From Owenia fusiformis (taxonomy: Eukaryota; Annelida; Polychaeta; Sabellida; Oweniidae): a DNA stretch of 64,000 nt. The DNA is taken from assembly GCA_903813345.2 (NCBI GenBank), contig CAIIXF020000001.1, forward strand, positions 32,034,556 to 32,098,555. Direction: 5' to 3'. Under the pieces are notes generated by a model, which saw nothing but the letters and a program-made list of their open reading frames with translations, was not told the origin of the DNA and did not search any database. The position numbers and the translations under genes were made by a program. Position 1 is the stretch's first letter. Each line of letters opens with the position of its first letter. Shown in pieces: positions 20,201-31,292 of this stretch.

Positions 20201-23200
20201 TAGATTACCTTTGAGCGGGCGTAGAGCCTGAGGATTGTAAGGCAAATCTCTGTTATATGGTGTTCCTCTTGGTTTAGTATAGAGAACCAAGGTGGATTGT
20301 AAGGAAGGGGAATCTGTAGCTGTCTAGCAGCCAGGTAAATGCAAGCACATGCTATCGTCTCAGGATCATATTGCACAAAGACATCTGTTCGGAAACTATC
20401 ATTCATGTAGTTCCTATAACAAAAGAGTATACATTTATCTTGCTCTTTAACTATCATTAATCTATCAATTTTTGAAGCATTATTTTTAAACCATAGTGCC
20501 TTATATCAATTTTCCATTTGAGATTCAATTTGAACTACTATGCAAAAATAAGTGCCGCCAAAGATTAATAGATTGATGTTTGATACAGTTTCAAAGTTTG
20601 AAAGTATTTTGTATACAGTACTTTATATGTAATGATTTCGAATATAAAGGGCCCATATAACAAGTGAAAATCATAATTACCTTTTCAATCAATTCCACAG
20701 AACACCATATCTGGTCTTTGGACATTGGGTTAATCAAATCAAGATTTTCGGATATACTCAAAAATGGAGAAAACAAATACATATGAAATTGTTCTGATAA
20801 ACTTTTATATGGATTTTTATCAAAGGCAAAGGAAGATGGTTCAAAATTAATGTGATTTTAGTCAATGTTCTTATATGAAGATGTATCAATATTTACTTGT
20901 ATTTTTATGTTATTTAAATTGAATATATCAGAAGATCATGATTTCAATAAACCAATGTTTTCTCTAAAATAAAACGTTAACAGCAACTGATGCAGAATAT
21001 ATAGCAATAGTCTTACTGGTGGATTTTACTGTTATGTGTAGCTTAACTCCATCTTTGGGTCCAGCCGGGATCTCTGTGGGCCACTAAAACACATGGATCT
21101 CACAGGAGATTAGCATTGGGACATTCTTGGCACAACTATGCAGAATGTGTACTTTTTAACTTTTAAGTTATTGTCTTTACTTCAAAGTTCTTGAATATCA
21201 AACTGCTCCATGCAAAAGTTACTTTATAACATTGATGTTTGTTTAATCCATTTCTAGCTTTCCAAAATCCTTATTTTTACAACTAGGATTAAAGCTAATA
21301 GTTTATCTATAAATAGATCTTATATTATGCTCTAATTAACACAACCCAATGGCACTATGCCTTATTCTGGCAACCTAGATTGTATCCTCCACGCTGCTGC
21401 GAAGCTGGTGGCTTGCGAGTAGTGAGGGTGGAACATGTTAGGCTGAGGGGTCCCTTCTGCTCTTGGGTATTCCCGTTCAGCATCACACTAGCTTTCCAAC
21501 CAAGTCCAGGGCAACAAAGTTGTCCACGCATACAGTTTGGTGCACTTTCTTGCACATTTCTACCCTCCTAAGCTGGGGTAGAGAAAATAAAAATAACAAG
21601 TTAATATGGGCCCTTTACTGTACATTTAAGGAGATGGATATGAGACGCTTTTCAACCCTAAGAGGAGAGTGCCATCAGGGTAACCTGTTTAGATGAACAA
21701 TTTATTATTCAACAAGTGAACAAATTGCAGCAAATGCATTGATCCACTCAACAGCATCCTGTGAATTTTCTGTTGCACCCTGCAAAAAGCACATTCCTAA
21801 TTCAGAGTTGCAAAGCGCCCATCCAACCTTCAGCAACAAGACTTGCAGAATGTGTGAACTTGTAATCATTGCAATTCAGCCACCTACTTTTACAAAGTTT
21901 ATGATATGAATACGATTCTTGGGAAAATAACAACTTCAAGCAATAAACAAATACATACAAATGAATCTTCATCTGTATCATACAATGGCAATGACATTTT
22001 ACTAATAAGAACTTTGTATACTATCTAAATTCTATAATTTCACTCACATTTACAAAATTGTACATGCATTAAGATAACAAAATATACAAGAATCATAAAT
22101 ACATGATCAAAAAATATTTAATGAGTAGGTGAATGAATTACTTAATAATATAAAAATATGAATATATAGATTGCCCAGCAGAATTCATTATACAAAGAAA
22201 CAATTTGTGCCTAATCGTTAATGCTTTTAAGCAAGTTGTGTTAAGTCAATTGGTTGTAAGGATGTCATACAATTCTGCAAGCTTGTGTTAAAAAATAGTA
22301 TACCATTATGCTACATAACTCTAGATAGACAACGGATCTTTATATGAGAATAAGTTATTAAAATGAGTTACTAAGTGAAACTTACCATGCACACTGCACC
22401 AGCTTCACGTTGGATTCACAATCCAATACTTGGAGGTACATTACAATCACCTGGAGAGAAAAAGTACAAGTTAATCCATGTTTGAGTGTTCAATGTCTGC
22501 ATACTCTACCAAGGTGTTTAATACAACCATCATAGTTGCTAAATTAGCCTGAAACCAGCACACTGGTGCCATCTTTACAAGGCTTGTATGGATACACAAC
22601 ACAAGCCACATCACTATAATATGAAAAAAATATAACTTTTATAAAATAGAGAAAATGGATTAGTTGAGACATTCAGTACACAAAAATGAACCCATGTGTA
22701 TCTTCAAACCTCATAGCTTGAATTTTTGCTACATTTATTTTTTTATGATATTTATTATTTATAAACCAGACCTTGGACATGGGTATTGCAACTCAAGGAT
22801 TTCACTGAAAGTGGGTTGAGCTACACAGGGATTGTCCAACATACTGGTAGCCCTTTTATATATAGTTTTGTTTGGGTGAGGCATAGTTTTCTGCTAATCA
22901 ATAAAATACTTGGCCAGCTAACTTGCTCATTTTTAAAGATTGAAAATGAATGACAAGATAACCTGAAAGATGTTTAAGTATACTTTTTGCCAATCTTCAA
23001 TAATTCATTATACGAGCAAGAAACAATGTAGCATATTCACAAATGCCTTCCCCAACTAATATAAATGAGCTACATAGTTGGAACTGAGGAATCAATGAGG
23101 TGGGAAGAGCACATGGGTAAATAATATGTTCTCACCTTATGTGGATGTTTCACATGGACACAGAATCCAAGTTCCTTGAGAAGACGTCTTTCAGATTTGA

Positions 23201-26200
23201 TCACCTGGTTTTTCAAGTTGATATAGTTCTGATCTAGAATTAAGGGTTGAATATTCCTGCAAAACAATATTAAATCATGAGGGACTAGACATGAAGGTGA
23301 TATTAAACTTATGTTTATTATCTATCTCTCGCTTTAATTTCAGTTAAGATGTGTATGGTTAGGTGATCTGATTAAAAGGAATAAACAAGTTTCATACATA
23401 ATAGATAGGAGAATGTAACTAACTGAGATCACATTGAAACTGACCAATGCTTATGTTGTAAAATATGATTAATAGTGGTATAATGAGTGACTCGAGTGAC
23501 TCTGTCTAACAATAACAAAACAAAAAATAAAATATTACAGGATGTAAGGCACATGCGTCAGGGCTCTCGCCAGACTTTTAGACTGTGGCGTGGCACCACA
23601 CTCTATTTAGCTCCCTCTACACCCTATTAGCAAATCATGACTGTTTCCACAGTCTAAACTTGACTGAATAGCATGTAAAAAGGATAAAACATAACATAAA
23701 TATGATTTATCACGATTGAATGGTCATTCTGAAGATGTTAGCACCACACTCTTAATATTTCCTGGTGAGAGCCCGCCCTGTGCGTAGTGACTTGTTTTGT
23801 AAAGTAGATCAAATCAATTTAAAAACTTTGTTTTCACTCATTCATCAGTAAATAACATGTTTTGCCGACATTTTCTGACAGCCATGTCAGGAGAATGATA
23901 TGCAACATTGAAGAATAACTTACATGAAAAGTATTGTCTCAAGATGATCAGTGAAAAGCATTATAACTTGCTGAGGAATAAAAATTTGTTTTAGTTCCAG
24001 TTTCGATTTAGCAGTTATCAATTTAACCATGATTAACTCGCGAGTGAATGCCTTCCAACTCAACTCAACCAAACTAACCTGCCCTCTCTAACTTGTTTGA
24101 CATGATGAAATACATTAATAACATCTCGGATCCTTCTTGGAGATTCTTCAATTTTTGAAGCAAGGTTTATGCATGCCATTGCCACAACCTATAAAATCAG
24201 AATGATTCATTTAATATATAACAATTTGTGTTCACACAACAATAACTTTCAAACCAAATCAGATTGAACTTTCTCAATGAAATTAGATCCCCTTCAATTC
24301 ATTTCTTATCACTCTCCCTAGTTTTCTACAAGTTGAAATCTGTAAGAGAAATAAGTCAATTCTGCAAGGAAAAAAAAGGCCAGTTCTGTGGCATTTCTCC
24401 ACATTTTTAATAATAGCAACCTTTTTTGGATTTTCTACTGTGATCTACTACTATTTGACAGAAAAGGCACAAGGGCCAGCAAACAAATTTGCAGCTAGCA
24501 AATGTCAAGGGAGTGCAATTTTTTAGGTTTGCATCACTGTAAGAGAAGCGAGCTTCAAAAAGGGGTACAAGGATTCACAACCGGAAGTTTTTTAAATTAC
24601 ATCGTATATGGTGCATTCTAAGCATTTCAAACTATAATTACAAATTTGCCTTTTTCTTTTTTATTTGGGGAGGTGCGATTGCACCCATTACCCCCCCCCC
24701 CAGCTACACCCATGAGGCAGAACATCCTATCACTGTCTGCATACATATCATTTGGGAACCTTTTCACCCTATCTTTTGAATGTTGTGTGGCTACTTTTAC
24801 CATGGGATCATTTTGACCATAGCCAATAATTCTTATTTCCAGGATCGGCCATCTTGGACTTAGATCTCGCCTATCTAAGATTTAGATTTATTTCAATAGG
24901 AAGTTTAAATCAATGGGAAGTTGAATTAAGTATTCAGAACATTTGTCGGAACAGAGTGACTGCGTGTATTAGATTAAAATAATTTGATCATCAAGGTCTA
25001 TTTGGTAGCGAAAAGCTCTTCAAAACTCTTCAAAGAGAAGGAGTAAAAAGAATGAACCTCTTTTGATACAAGATATTGAAAGAAATTCAAGGGCCAGAAG
25101 TTGTGAAAGGGTAAAATGTTCTTGTTCCGGAACCGAAATTCTTATTTTTTGTTCTGTGTTCCATTCCGAAGGCATAATTCCGCAGATCGCAACTAAATCG
25201 GGTATCCGTGACACCTAGAGCTGGCATCGAATAGGATTTTAATGTCGACATGTCGGAGCTCTCAATCGACAACGCTATTGACATTGTCAGGTCCAATGAT
25301 ATTCGAAAAATGAAAAAAAAATTTGAAGAAAATCAGTCTGAATTTTAGATTTTCTAGGCTTGTAATTAGCAATACGATGCACAATAGTCATCCTCAGTTG
25401 TATGTTTTATATTTAACTTACAGGTAAACCATGTTCAAGTATCAGACTTTGACGAAAAAGCAATAAATAGACATAAAACTACGATTTCTGTTGTTATTTA
25501 CGGGCAGCCATTGAAAATAAATCTCGAGGGTAAATCTCGAGGGGCCCCGAGACCTAATTCGAGAGCAGGAAGTCGATCAAAACAAAAAAGAAAATTTGAA
25601 AATGTAGTCGGTAAAACTTCCATTAAGTACACCATACAGCAGGTAGTAACAAGGATTTTAATTCATACGGGGAAATAGCTTATTATGTTGTGAGTTCCGA
25701 CTGTCGATCAAGAGGCGCTGTGTCGCCATGGTTGTCACAGAGAGCATTCGACTGACAATTGACCATTCCGACATTTGATGCCAGCTCTAGTGACACCTCT
25801 ACCTACTATGGATTGGACACGCATTTGACTTCAAAAAATAAGGCAAGTACATATTTTTGTAAGTAGACCAAAAATTAATGATTCAATTAAGGCATTTAAT
25901 TCTAAAAATTGATTTTTTGACCGTCGGACAGGAAGGTGTTTAGAGCATAATGAAGTCCTACAAAAGACTTGTTTTGTATGTAAAAAACGACAAAAATCAG
26001 CGACAGAAGGAAACATCCCTGTGGTCAAATAGATCCACAACAAATCAATCTCATGTAGCCAAACCTCAAAAAAGAAGCAACTAAAAAAAGGCCTATGTTA
26101 GTAACGTCTCATCAACTTACCACTTACTTCCTGCGAAAGCTATGTGGATTTTGATATAATAGCTTTCCAACGGCGCACTTGGACAGCTGAATAATAGTGA

Positions 26201-28076
26201 CCTTTAAAACATGAATAATGAAATCCGCGGCTTACTTTTGGTCTAACTATGTCTTACATCAGTATCATCAATCCGTGCAAGTATTGGAGCGCTAAAATAC
26301 TTCTTTTTCGATCAAGACTTGTAAATTGTTCATCGAGTGAATGTTTTTTCGACCCATTTCCAATATGGCGGTTTGATAAAGATAAAACACTTATTCTCGG
26401 GATAAGTTCAAATGGTGAAAATAACGAAATAATAAAATGTTACCTTATGTCTACTTAGCAGTTTGTTCTATGTCATTGTCATCCCTCCTGCAAGGTTACA
26501 TTGTGGAACTCAGCCAAACACGACACTGGAGCAAGCGTTTCAAAATATTTACTACCGTTTTCTTTGAAGACATGGTTGGGTGACACATCATTATCGATAC
26601 AGTAACTAGTCACTAGTGGAGCAACGATTGACTCGTGGACTCGAATACTACTCGCCAAACCCTGTAAATACGATTCATCGATTGGTAAATTCTGACTCGA
26701 ATTGAAAAAAAAATGAAAAAATGATGAAGAAAATGTGATTTACCCACCTTTCAACCGCAATTTACGTAAAAAAAAACACATCCAATGTACAACATTTCTG
26801 TACAATGTTTAGCAATGATGCCTTCCTTAATATATAGCATTGTAGTTTGATACCTTAACTGAAATAATAAATCAAATACGATAGGCTTTCTCGTGTTTGT
26901 TTTTATTTATTGATTACATCCGGTTGCGCATGTGCAATGCAATATTTAACGAGGTCAAACCAATTAGCGTAAATTGCTAAATTATTTACTTTTCAATGCA
27001 AAACAAGAACATATAAAGTGTATTGAGTTATTCTATTTGAATAATTTGATGGGTATGTTGGAGTTATTCAAGGTAGGTTGAGCCGAGAACACTTGAAAAC
27101 ATTGCTACCGGAAGTGAAAGTTTGTAACTTTCCGAAGAAAGTTTTTCTGAACTTTTTTTCCAAAATCATACATTTAAATCGCGAATAAATCGAGTGTTCA
27201 AGAGCCTCTACTCGAGTAGGATAATTCACACGAGTCCCACCACTACTAGTCACGTGATCAGACACGTGTTACGCGATCAGTCACGTTGCAAAATGGACGA
27301 TCTAAATTTCCCAAAATTCTGCTAAGATCAATATCGACATGTTGTTGGCTTCATTGTCGTGTTTGGCTGCGTTCCACAATGTAACCTAGCAGGAGGGATG
27401 ACATAGAACAAACTGCTAAGTAGACACACGGTAACATTTCATTATTTCGTTATTTTTACCATATGAACTTATCTTTAGAAGCGAGATAAGCAATGAACGA
27501 AATGAATTTTGAGAATGAGTAGGTTCGGACAACCTCCGGAGATTTACGAAAAAGTCCGAGCAGAAAACACAGAAAATTCGTGTTTCAAAGGTCACTATTA
27601 TTCAGCTATCCATTTCTCCGTTTGAGAGCCATAAGTTTCAAAATCTAGCTAATACATGGCTCTCGAAGTGAGTAACTTACCACCATATTGTGTTTGACAA
27701 AGGACTTGGAATAGTAGAACCGCTGGAACAGAACTTGTCCCGTGGCCATCGCTACCTAAAATACAGAAACACATTATTTATTGATTGAAGATACTAAATG
27801 CAATATTTAATATATTTCAAATAATGTGAAGAGGGTGTACAAACTGGACAAAAATTCGAATTTTTTACGAACCTGCGGAAGTTTGAGCAATATTCCTGAA
27901 GTCTGAATTAGTTCACATCCTACGATTCGCAAATCAATTTCGGTGTCCTTGTCTAATCCATCAGACATCGAAGGAGTAGGTGACAACTTATCTGGGGGTA
28001 TAAGAACGTTATCTAGTGTCAAAATAACTTTTGAAAAGTCACGAACCATAGTTCCTCCTTTTTCAAGATCCGCCAT
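17238..28076 (-). CDS. CCNL1: Cyclin L (CDK11/CDK12-type partner, splicing-associated), complete
   Basis: Coding exons 5' to 3': 28076-27873, 27755-27681, 24188-24079, 23256-23136, 22450-22386, 20413-20209, 19517-19406, 18690-18603, 18198-18139, 17592-17238. They sum to 1,395 nt, giving about 464 residues with every junction GT-AG and in frame. I recognise the family from long matches to metazoan cyclin [81 protein letters not shown] and [20 protein letters not shown]. Two cyclin folds span roughly residues 45-280. They are followed by a lysine-rich helix, [12 protein letters not shown], and an RS domain ([21 protein letters not shown]) at the C terminus. Vertebrate CCNL1 is about 526 residues, so this one has a shorter RS tail. 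Cyclin L binds CDK11-type kinases and works in nuclear speckles on pre-mRNA splicing (family knowledge). The start ATG at 28076 is preferred over the in-frame upstream GTG. Whether it corresponds to vertebrate CCNL1 or to the single invertebrate cyclin L cannot be told here. Confidence 0.95.
17810..18100. repeat. Degraded copy of the 144-bp array family
   Basis: In the last cyclin L intron, GTGGCCATTTTTAAA, CATCTTGAAAATGACTTCT, GGGCATATAATATCTGAACT and GAGTTATTGCCTGGACAGA appear in the same order as in the units at 34520-35200, ending before a degenerate CCCATATTTCCCGTC. It is an old, partial copy. Confidence 0.6.
18860..19281. mobile_element. Foldback element with CACTGGT ends and 5-bp target duplication (copy A)
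   Basis: The terminal inverted repeats are identical for 38 bp, beginning CACTGGTGATCCACTCGATT and ending GGTTACCAAAACG. They are flanked by the direct repeat AGTAA (18855-18859, 19282-19286). Within the element, 18931-18985 and 19023-19082 form a second inverted repeat around CTTAAGTTACATAAACGG. No transposase is present. It lies in the cyclin L intron between exons 7 and 8. CAC-starting ends with 5-bp duplications are typical of the Transib group; the assignment is inference. Confidence 0.85.
19834..20123. repeat. hAT-like end fragment followed by a short GGAC-repeat 3' end
   Basis: 19834-19990 begins CAGTGTCTCCCCAGGATTTT and is rich in GGTGGGTGCA words, like the end of a decayed hAT MITE. 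Similar words (GCACCCACTT) occur near 32470. It abuts 19997-20123, which matches the 3' end of the GGAC-tailed repeat (GAGCGGCCATTTTGAAAATC...CTTTGTTTGATGGGATAA) with the GGAC tract deleted. Confidence 0.5.
21017..21083 (-). other. Candidate poison exon of cyclin L
   Basis: On the minus strand, CATGTGTTTTAG precedes this 67-nt segment and GTAAGA follows it, both good splice signals. Read in the frame entering from exon 5 (which ends with TG of a Trp codon), it gives Cys, then [16 protein letters not shown], then TAA. Its length is not a multiple of three. Inclusion would end the protein after the first cyclin fold. It is richer in GC than the surrounding intron. Confidence 0.5.
21355..21590 (-). 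other. Exon-like GC-rich island in cyclin L intron 5
   Basis: About 50% GC in a roughly 30% GC intron. On the minus strand it is preceded by a strong acceptor, TTATTTTCTCTACCCCAG (about 21578-21595). In the incoming frame the sequence stops within five codons. No clean donor was identified. It could be a second alternative exon, a splicing regulatory region or a retained-intron element. A 66-codon open frame inside it has no recognisable domain. Confidence 0.35.
23560..23777. mobile_element. MITE with AGGGCTCTC ends
   Basis: The left end CAGGGCTCTCGCCAGAC pairs with the right end, whose reverse complement is CGGGCTCTCACCAGG. The words GCACCACACTCT recur at both sides. The flanks ATGCGT/GTGCGT may be a mutated 8-bp duplication, which would suggest hAT. 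It is in the cyclin L intron between exons 3 and 4. Confidence 0.55.
25216..25789. mobile_element. hAT-type MITE with perfect 8-bp target duplication
   Basis: The ends are TAGAGCTGGCATCGAAT and, inverted, TAGAGCTGGCATCAAAT. They are flanked by GTGACACC on both sides (25208-25215, 25790-25797), the 8-bp length expected for hAT. The 574-bp body has no transposase. It is in cyclin L intron 2. Confidence 0.85.
26118..27688. mobile_element. Large foldback in cyclin L intron 2 carrying a nested hAT MITE
   Basis: The arms (about 26118-26570 and 27300-27688) are reverse complements with interruptions. Matching segments are AATAATAGTGACCTTT with AAAGGTCACTATTATT, CTACTTAGCAGTTTGTTCTA with TAGAACAAACTGCTAAGTAG, and CATCCCTCCTGCAAGGTTAC with GTAACCTAGCAGGAGGGATG. 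The loop holds a separate element at 26614-27245. The right arm ends close to the exon 2 donor (27680). Confidence 0.75.
26614..27245. mobile_element. hAT-type MITE nested in the foldback loop
   Basis: It is flanked by a perfect 8-bp duplication CTAGTCAC (26606-26613, 27246-27253). The ends are TAGTGGAGCAACGATTGACT and, inverted, TAGTGGTGGGACTCGTGTGA, with ACTCGAG/ACTCGAA words just inside. The 632-bp body is non-coding. Confidence 0.85.
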
Positions 28077-28100
28077 CTTTGTCGTTCTTGGCACGATACA

Positions 28101-28120
28101 ATCACGTGATCCTATATATC
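28101..28120 (-). promoter_or_regulatory. CCNL1: Possible cyclin L core promoter: TATA-like box and CACGTG E-box
   Basis: The 10-bp palindrome ATCACGTGAT (28101-28110) contains a CACGTG E-box. Just upstream on the minus strand, GATATATAGG (28120-28111) resembles a TATA box, about 35-45 nt before the ATG at 28076. That spacing would leave a very short 5' UTR, so a more distal promoter is also possible. Confidence 0.35.
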
Positions 28121-28621
28121 ACTCCGCTGTTTAGAACTATATCTAATTATTCTAACTTGTGACTTGCAATATTATAACATATAAAATGTAATGAATGTAA
28201 AAACGTAAGATATTATGAGAATCTGTATTACATAGTAAACTTATGTTGTTTATATTTTAGTGTTACTCTTTTTCTCGGAAGTTCAAAACTGCAGTGATTA
28301 GCCTAAGTGTACCTTTTTTCGTTCAGTGCAAATCAATTTCAGTAGTTTCATAGAAGAAAAAAACACATTCTCATGGGCATTCAATAGAAGTGTATTCAAC
28401 TCTGTGTTATTACATGAGAACTTCAAAATGAGCGGTGGCATGCTTCCCTTTATTGGTAGTATTTCAAAAATAAAGTATACTGTATAGAAAAACAAGGGGA
28501 GATCTTTACTAGATCTAGTCTAAACACAGATGGCTCAAAAGCCAAAAAGACTTCTCTCAGTAAGGTGATCTCCAAATCTTCAAGATTCTCAAAGATAACT
28601 ACCGAATACAAATCAGCACAT

Positions 28622-29083
28622 GCTATCTATTGCAAGACTTATGCCTGACACAACCGTCACCATGTTATTCAGTGTTTTATTTGCAAGGATTCTGCCATGA
28701 CCGTGTTATTGTTATCGTGAAAGCCTGGTATAACCGTGACAATTGCTGTATATGATATTGCAAGGCCTGTCCTGACTGTGGTAATGTTAAAGTCTTATAT
28801 GACTGTCAGTATAGCATTGTCACGGTCATATCAGGCTTTAACATTACCAAGGTCATGACAGGCCATGAAATATATAATCTAGCATTGTCACGGTCATACC
28901 AGGCTATCACGATAACACTACCACGGTCATGGCAGGATCCTTGCGAAACTTAAAAACACTATAATAACATGGTGACGGTTGTACCACAGGGGTTTACGGA
29001 AAAGACCGACCCCACCGACCACCGACCGGTCGGTGTTTTCCATAGGTAGCCTCAAAACAGGGCATAAGTCTTGCAACAGATAG
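28622..29083. mobile_element. Foldback element with an interrupted arm
   Basis: The outer ends CTATCTATTGCAAGACTTAT and ATAAGTCTTGCAACAGATAG are inverted. Long internal arms pair (CAACCGTCACCATG with CATGGTGACGGTTG; GCCATGACCGTG with CACGGTCATGGC). The right arm is interrupted at about 28990-29055 by a CCGACC-rich insert. It is intergenic, between the divergent cyclin L and four-pass protein genes. Confidence 0.75.
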
Positions 29084-29089
29084 GGTCTC

Positions 29090-30364
29090 CAAATCAGTGA
29101 CATCGCCCAGAAGTCAGATAATACCAGGACAAGAGAAAATACAGAAAAATTAAATTATAGATATAGCAGACTTGATGTGAGAAAAAATGTTCTTGGCAAC
29201 AGAATTGTAACACCTGGAACAGTCTACCCCAGTCTGCCATTGATGTGGAAGGTACAGCTGTATCAACTTACTCGAGTCTCTAGCCAACTCAGTGGCCATA
29301 GCTAGAATATGGTAAGTATCAACCAGTTCAAGAATGAAATAGACAGACATTTAGCCAGCCAGATGTACCACTACCATAGCTGATTCTCTAAACCCATGTC
29401 TGGTGAGCATTATAACAACTACCAACTACTTATAATAAGACACAACACAAAAAGATGGATCATATAGGAAACATCCTTCTTCCAGAACTATTGGTATAGA
29501 AGGTATAAAGGTAGCATTATCTTGAAGAAAAATCAATTTTGAATTTGATTAAAACATGAAACATGATTAATCTCATTTAAAAGTAAACAACAAAGGCCAA
29601 TAAACATGGGCGTAGGGCTATATTTTTTAGTTGGTATGCACACTCTGGGATGCCTGATTGCGTGGCCAAAGGCCGCGCATCGCAGGGGGTCCGGCATCAA
29701 TAAATTCGCAAATAAATTAATGCATTTTAACACATTTTTAATTTTTCAAATTCATTTGGTATGCCAGAGTGTGCGTATTTTGCATGGTGAATCAAAAATC
29801 AAAATGTTCTCTTTGAGTTTTGCATTGTGGGTAACAAAGGCCAAGGGAAAAGTATAGCCGATTTATAGCCAAATGATAATCTTCGACATGACTTGTTTGT
29901 AAGTTTAAATTGAGAAAACAAAAAGGTCGTATATAGGAGGTTCATCCATTTTGTTACATTGATGTTCCGTCAAAGTAACTAGTTGTGGAACAGTGATTTA
30001 CGGGGTATACTTTTCATACCAATAATTACTGTTAGTCTAGGCTACCAGGTGCCTGGACCAGGTGCACAAAAATGTCAGGAACACAGAGATATAAAATGTA
30101 TACTGTAATTTCTGTTAGAATAATTGTAAATGATATTATATTTTTGTAATTTTTAATCATGTATTGTATATATGCTATTTAAAAATGGAACACACAGATG
30201 TATTGAAAGCTGGATAACATTGCTTACTCCTTTCAAGCCAATTTACACTTTGGTTGATGTTTCAAAGCAATGTTTCAATGGGCTTTCAACTAGACCCATG
30301 TTCAAAGTCACGAAATTATGAAACATGGCAGTTGACCATTTAGCACTATTTATTTTGATTCCAG
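29090..30364. other. Intergenic/5' region upstream of the four-pass membrane protein gene
   Basis: No coding sequence was recognised. 29600-29700 contains GGCCAAAGGCCGCGCA and looks like part of an interspersed repeat. The run TTTATTTTGATTCCAG ending at 30364 is a good acceptor, so an untranslated first exon must lie upstream in or beyond this stretch; it was not located. Confidence 0.4.
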
Positions 30365-30375
30365 ACATTTGCTGA

Positions 30376-31257
30376 ATGGCGGAGAGAAGTATGTCTCGAG
30401 ATCAATCAGGCCAACATGCTTCACCCATGGGGCATGTTGTACATCAACCTAGATGTAGTGTACAGACCCCTCAAATATCAATAGTTCCTGTGTCTGATGA
30501 TACAAGGAAAATGAGACGTGTTGGTTGGGCACATGATTCAGCTCGACGCTGCTCCTATATACAGATGGGTATAGGAACATTTTGCTTTGTTCTCCAGCTC
30601 ATTGGCTCTGTAATTGGAATAGGCGGTGCTGAGTACTATACAGGCATATGGGCAGGCCTGTTTTATATCTTCACCGGACTGCTTGGGTACTTTGCTGCCA
30701 AAATTAAAAACACCCCACGGATTGTTTGCTACATGGCATTCAATTATACCATTTTAATAATAATCTTCATAGCTACTTTGACATTTACCACAATAGCTAT
30801 CAACAGAGATTATGCTATAAAAAAACCATTGCGTGTATTTAACATTATTCTTCTGACTAATCACATAGTAATGGCTTTTGTTGCTCTGATTGCATCCAGC
30901 TTATCATGTCATGGAGCTTGTTGCCTAGAAGGCTGCTGTAGTTGCACATGTTTGGATACTGACGCAGTGCCAACATATGTAGCTGAGCCAGTTCTGCAAC
31001 AGAAAGTGATATACATACCAGTAGCTGTCACACAGGAGAACCCTGGATCTCCTGAAGGAGCACAAGCATTGCCACCAGGAGCACAATACACTACCCAGAG
31101 TGTTCCTGCACATAATGTGCAATATCCAACACAAGGTGCAAGACTCCCACAAGAGACATATCCTGTAGAGGTGAACCTGTCAGCTCCATCGCTTTCTAAT
31201 ATAGAACCACCTCCATCATATGACACAGTTGCTATGGAGATACTTCAGGAAAGTTAA
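30376..31257 (+). CDS. Four-pass membrane protein resembling the MS4A/CD20-like family
   Basis: An uninterrupted 293-residue frame opens 11 nt after a strong splice acceptor (AG at 30363-30364), so the coding region is intronless but the 5' UTR is probably spliced. It has a Ser/Pro-rich N-terminal tail (1-58) and four hydrophobic segments at about 62-83, 90-109, 117-142 and 153-177. A cysteine cluster (CHGACCLEGCCSCTC, 178-192) just after the fourth segment is likely palmitoylated. The Pro/Gln-rich cytoplasmic tail has a PPPSY motif (278-282) able to bind WW domains. The topology, the Gly-rich first two segments (WAGLFYIFTGLLGY) and the length fit CD20-like proteins, which sit in the plasma membrane and modulate signalling; the family call is by pattern and is moderate. 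Codon use and domain layout support a real gene. Repeats begin only about 35 nt after the stop. Confidence 0.8.
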   Translation: MAERSMSRDQSGQHASPMGHVVHQPRCSVQTPQISIVPVSDDTRKMRRVGWAHDSARRCSYIQMGIGTFCFVLQLIGSVIGIGGAEYYTGIWAGLFYIFTGLLGYFAAKIKNTPRIVCYMAFNYTILIIIFIATLTFTTIAINRDYAIKKPLRVFNIILLTNHIVMAFVALIASSLSCHGACCLEGCCSCTCLDTDAVPTYVAEPVLQQKVIYIPVAVTQENPGSPEGAQALPPGAQYTTQSVPAHNVQYPTQGARLPQETYPVEVNLSAPSLSNIEPPPSYDTVAMEILQES

Positions 31258-31292
31258 ATGCACTGAAGACTTCTTGCAAATGACCTATATTT

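Noticed and set aside
20690-20760. Possible alternative cyclin L exon ending at a GTAATT donor
   Set aside because: No convincing acceptor and a less good donor than the 21017-21083 candidate.
30909-31226. 105-codon and 75-codon minus-strand frames
   Set aside because: Antisense shadows of the four-pass membrane protein.
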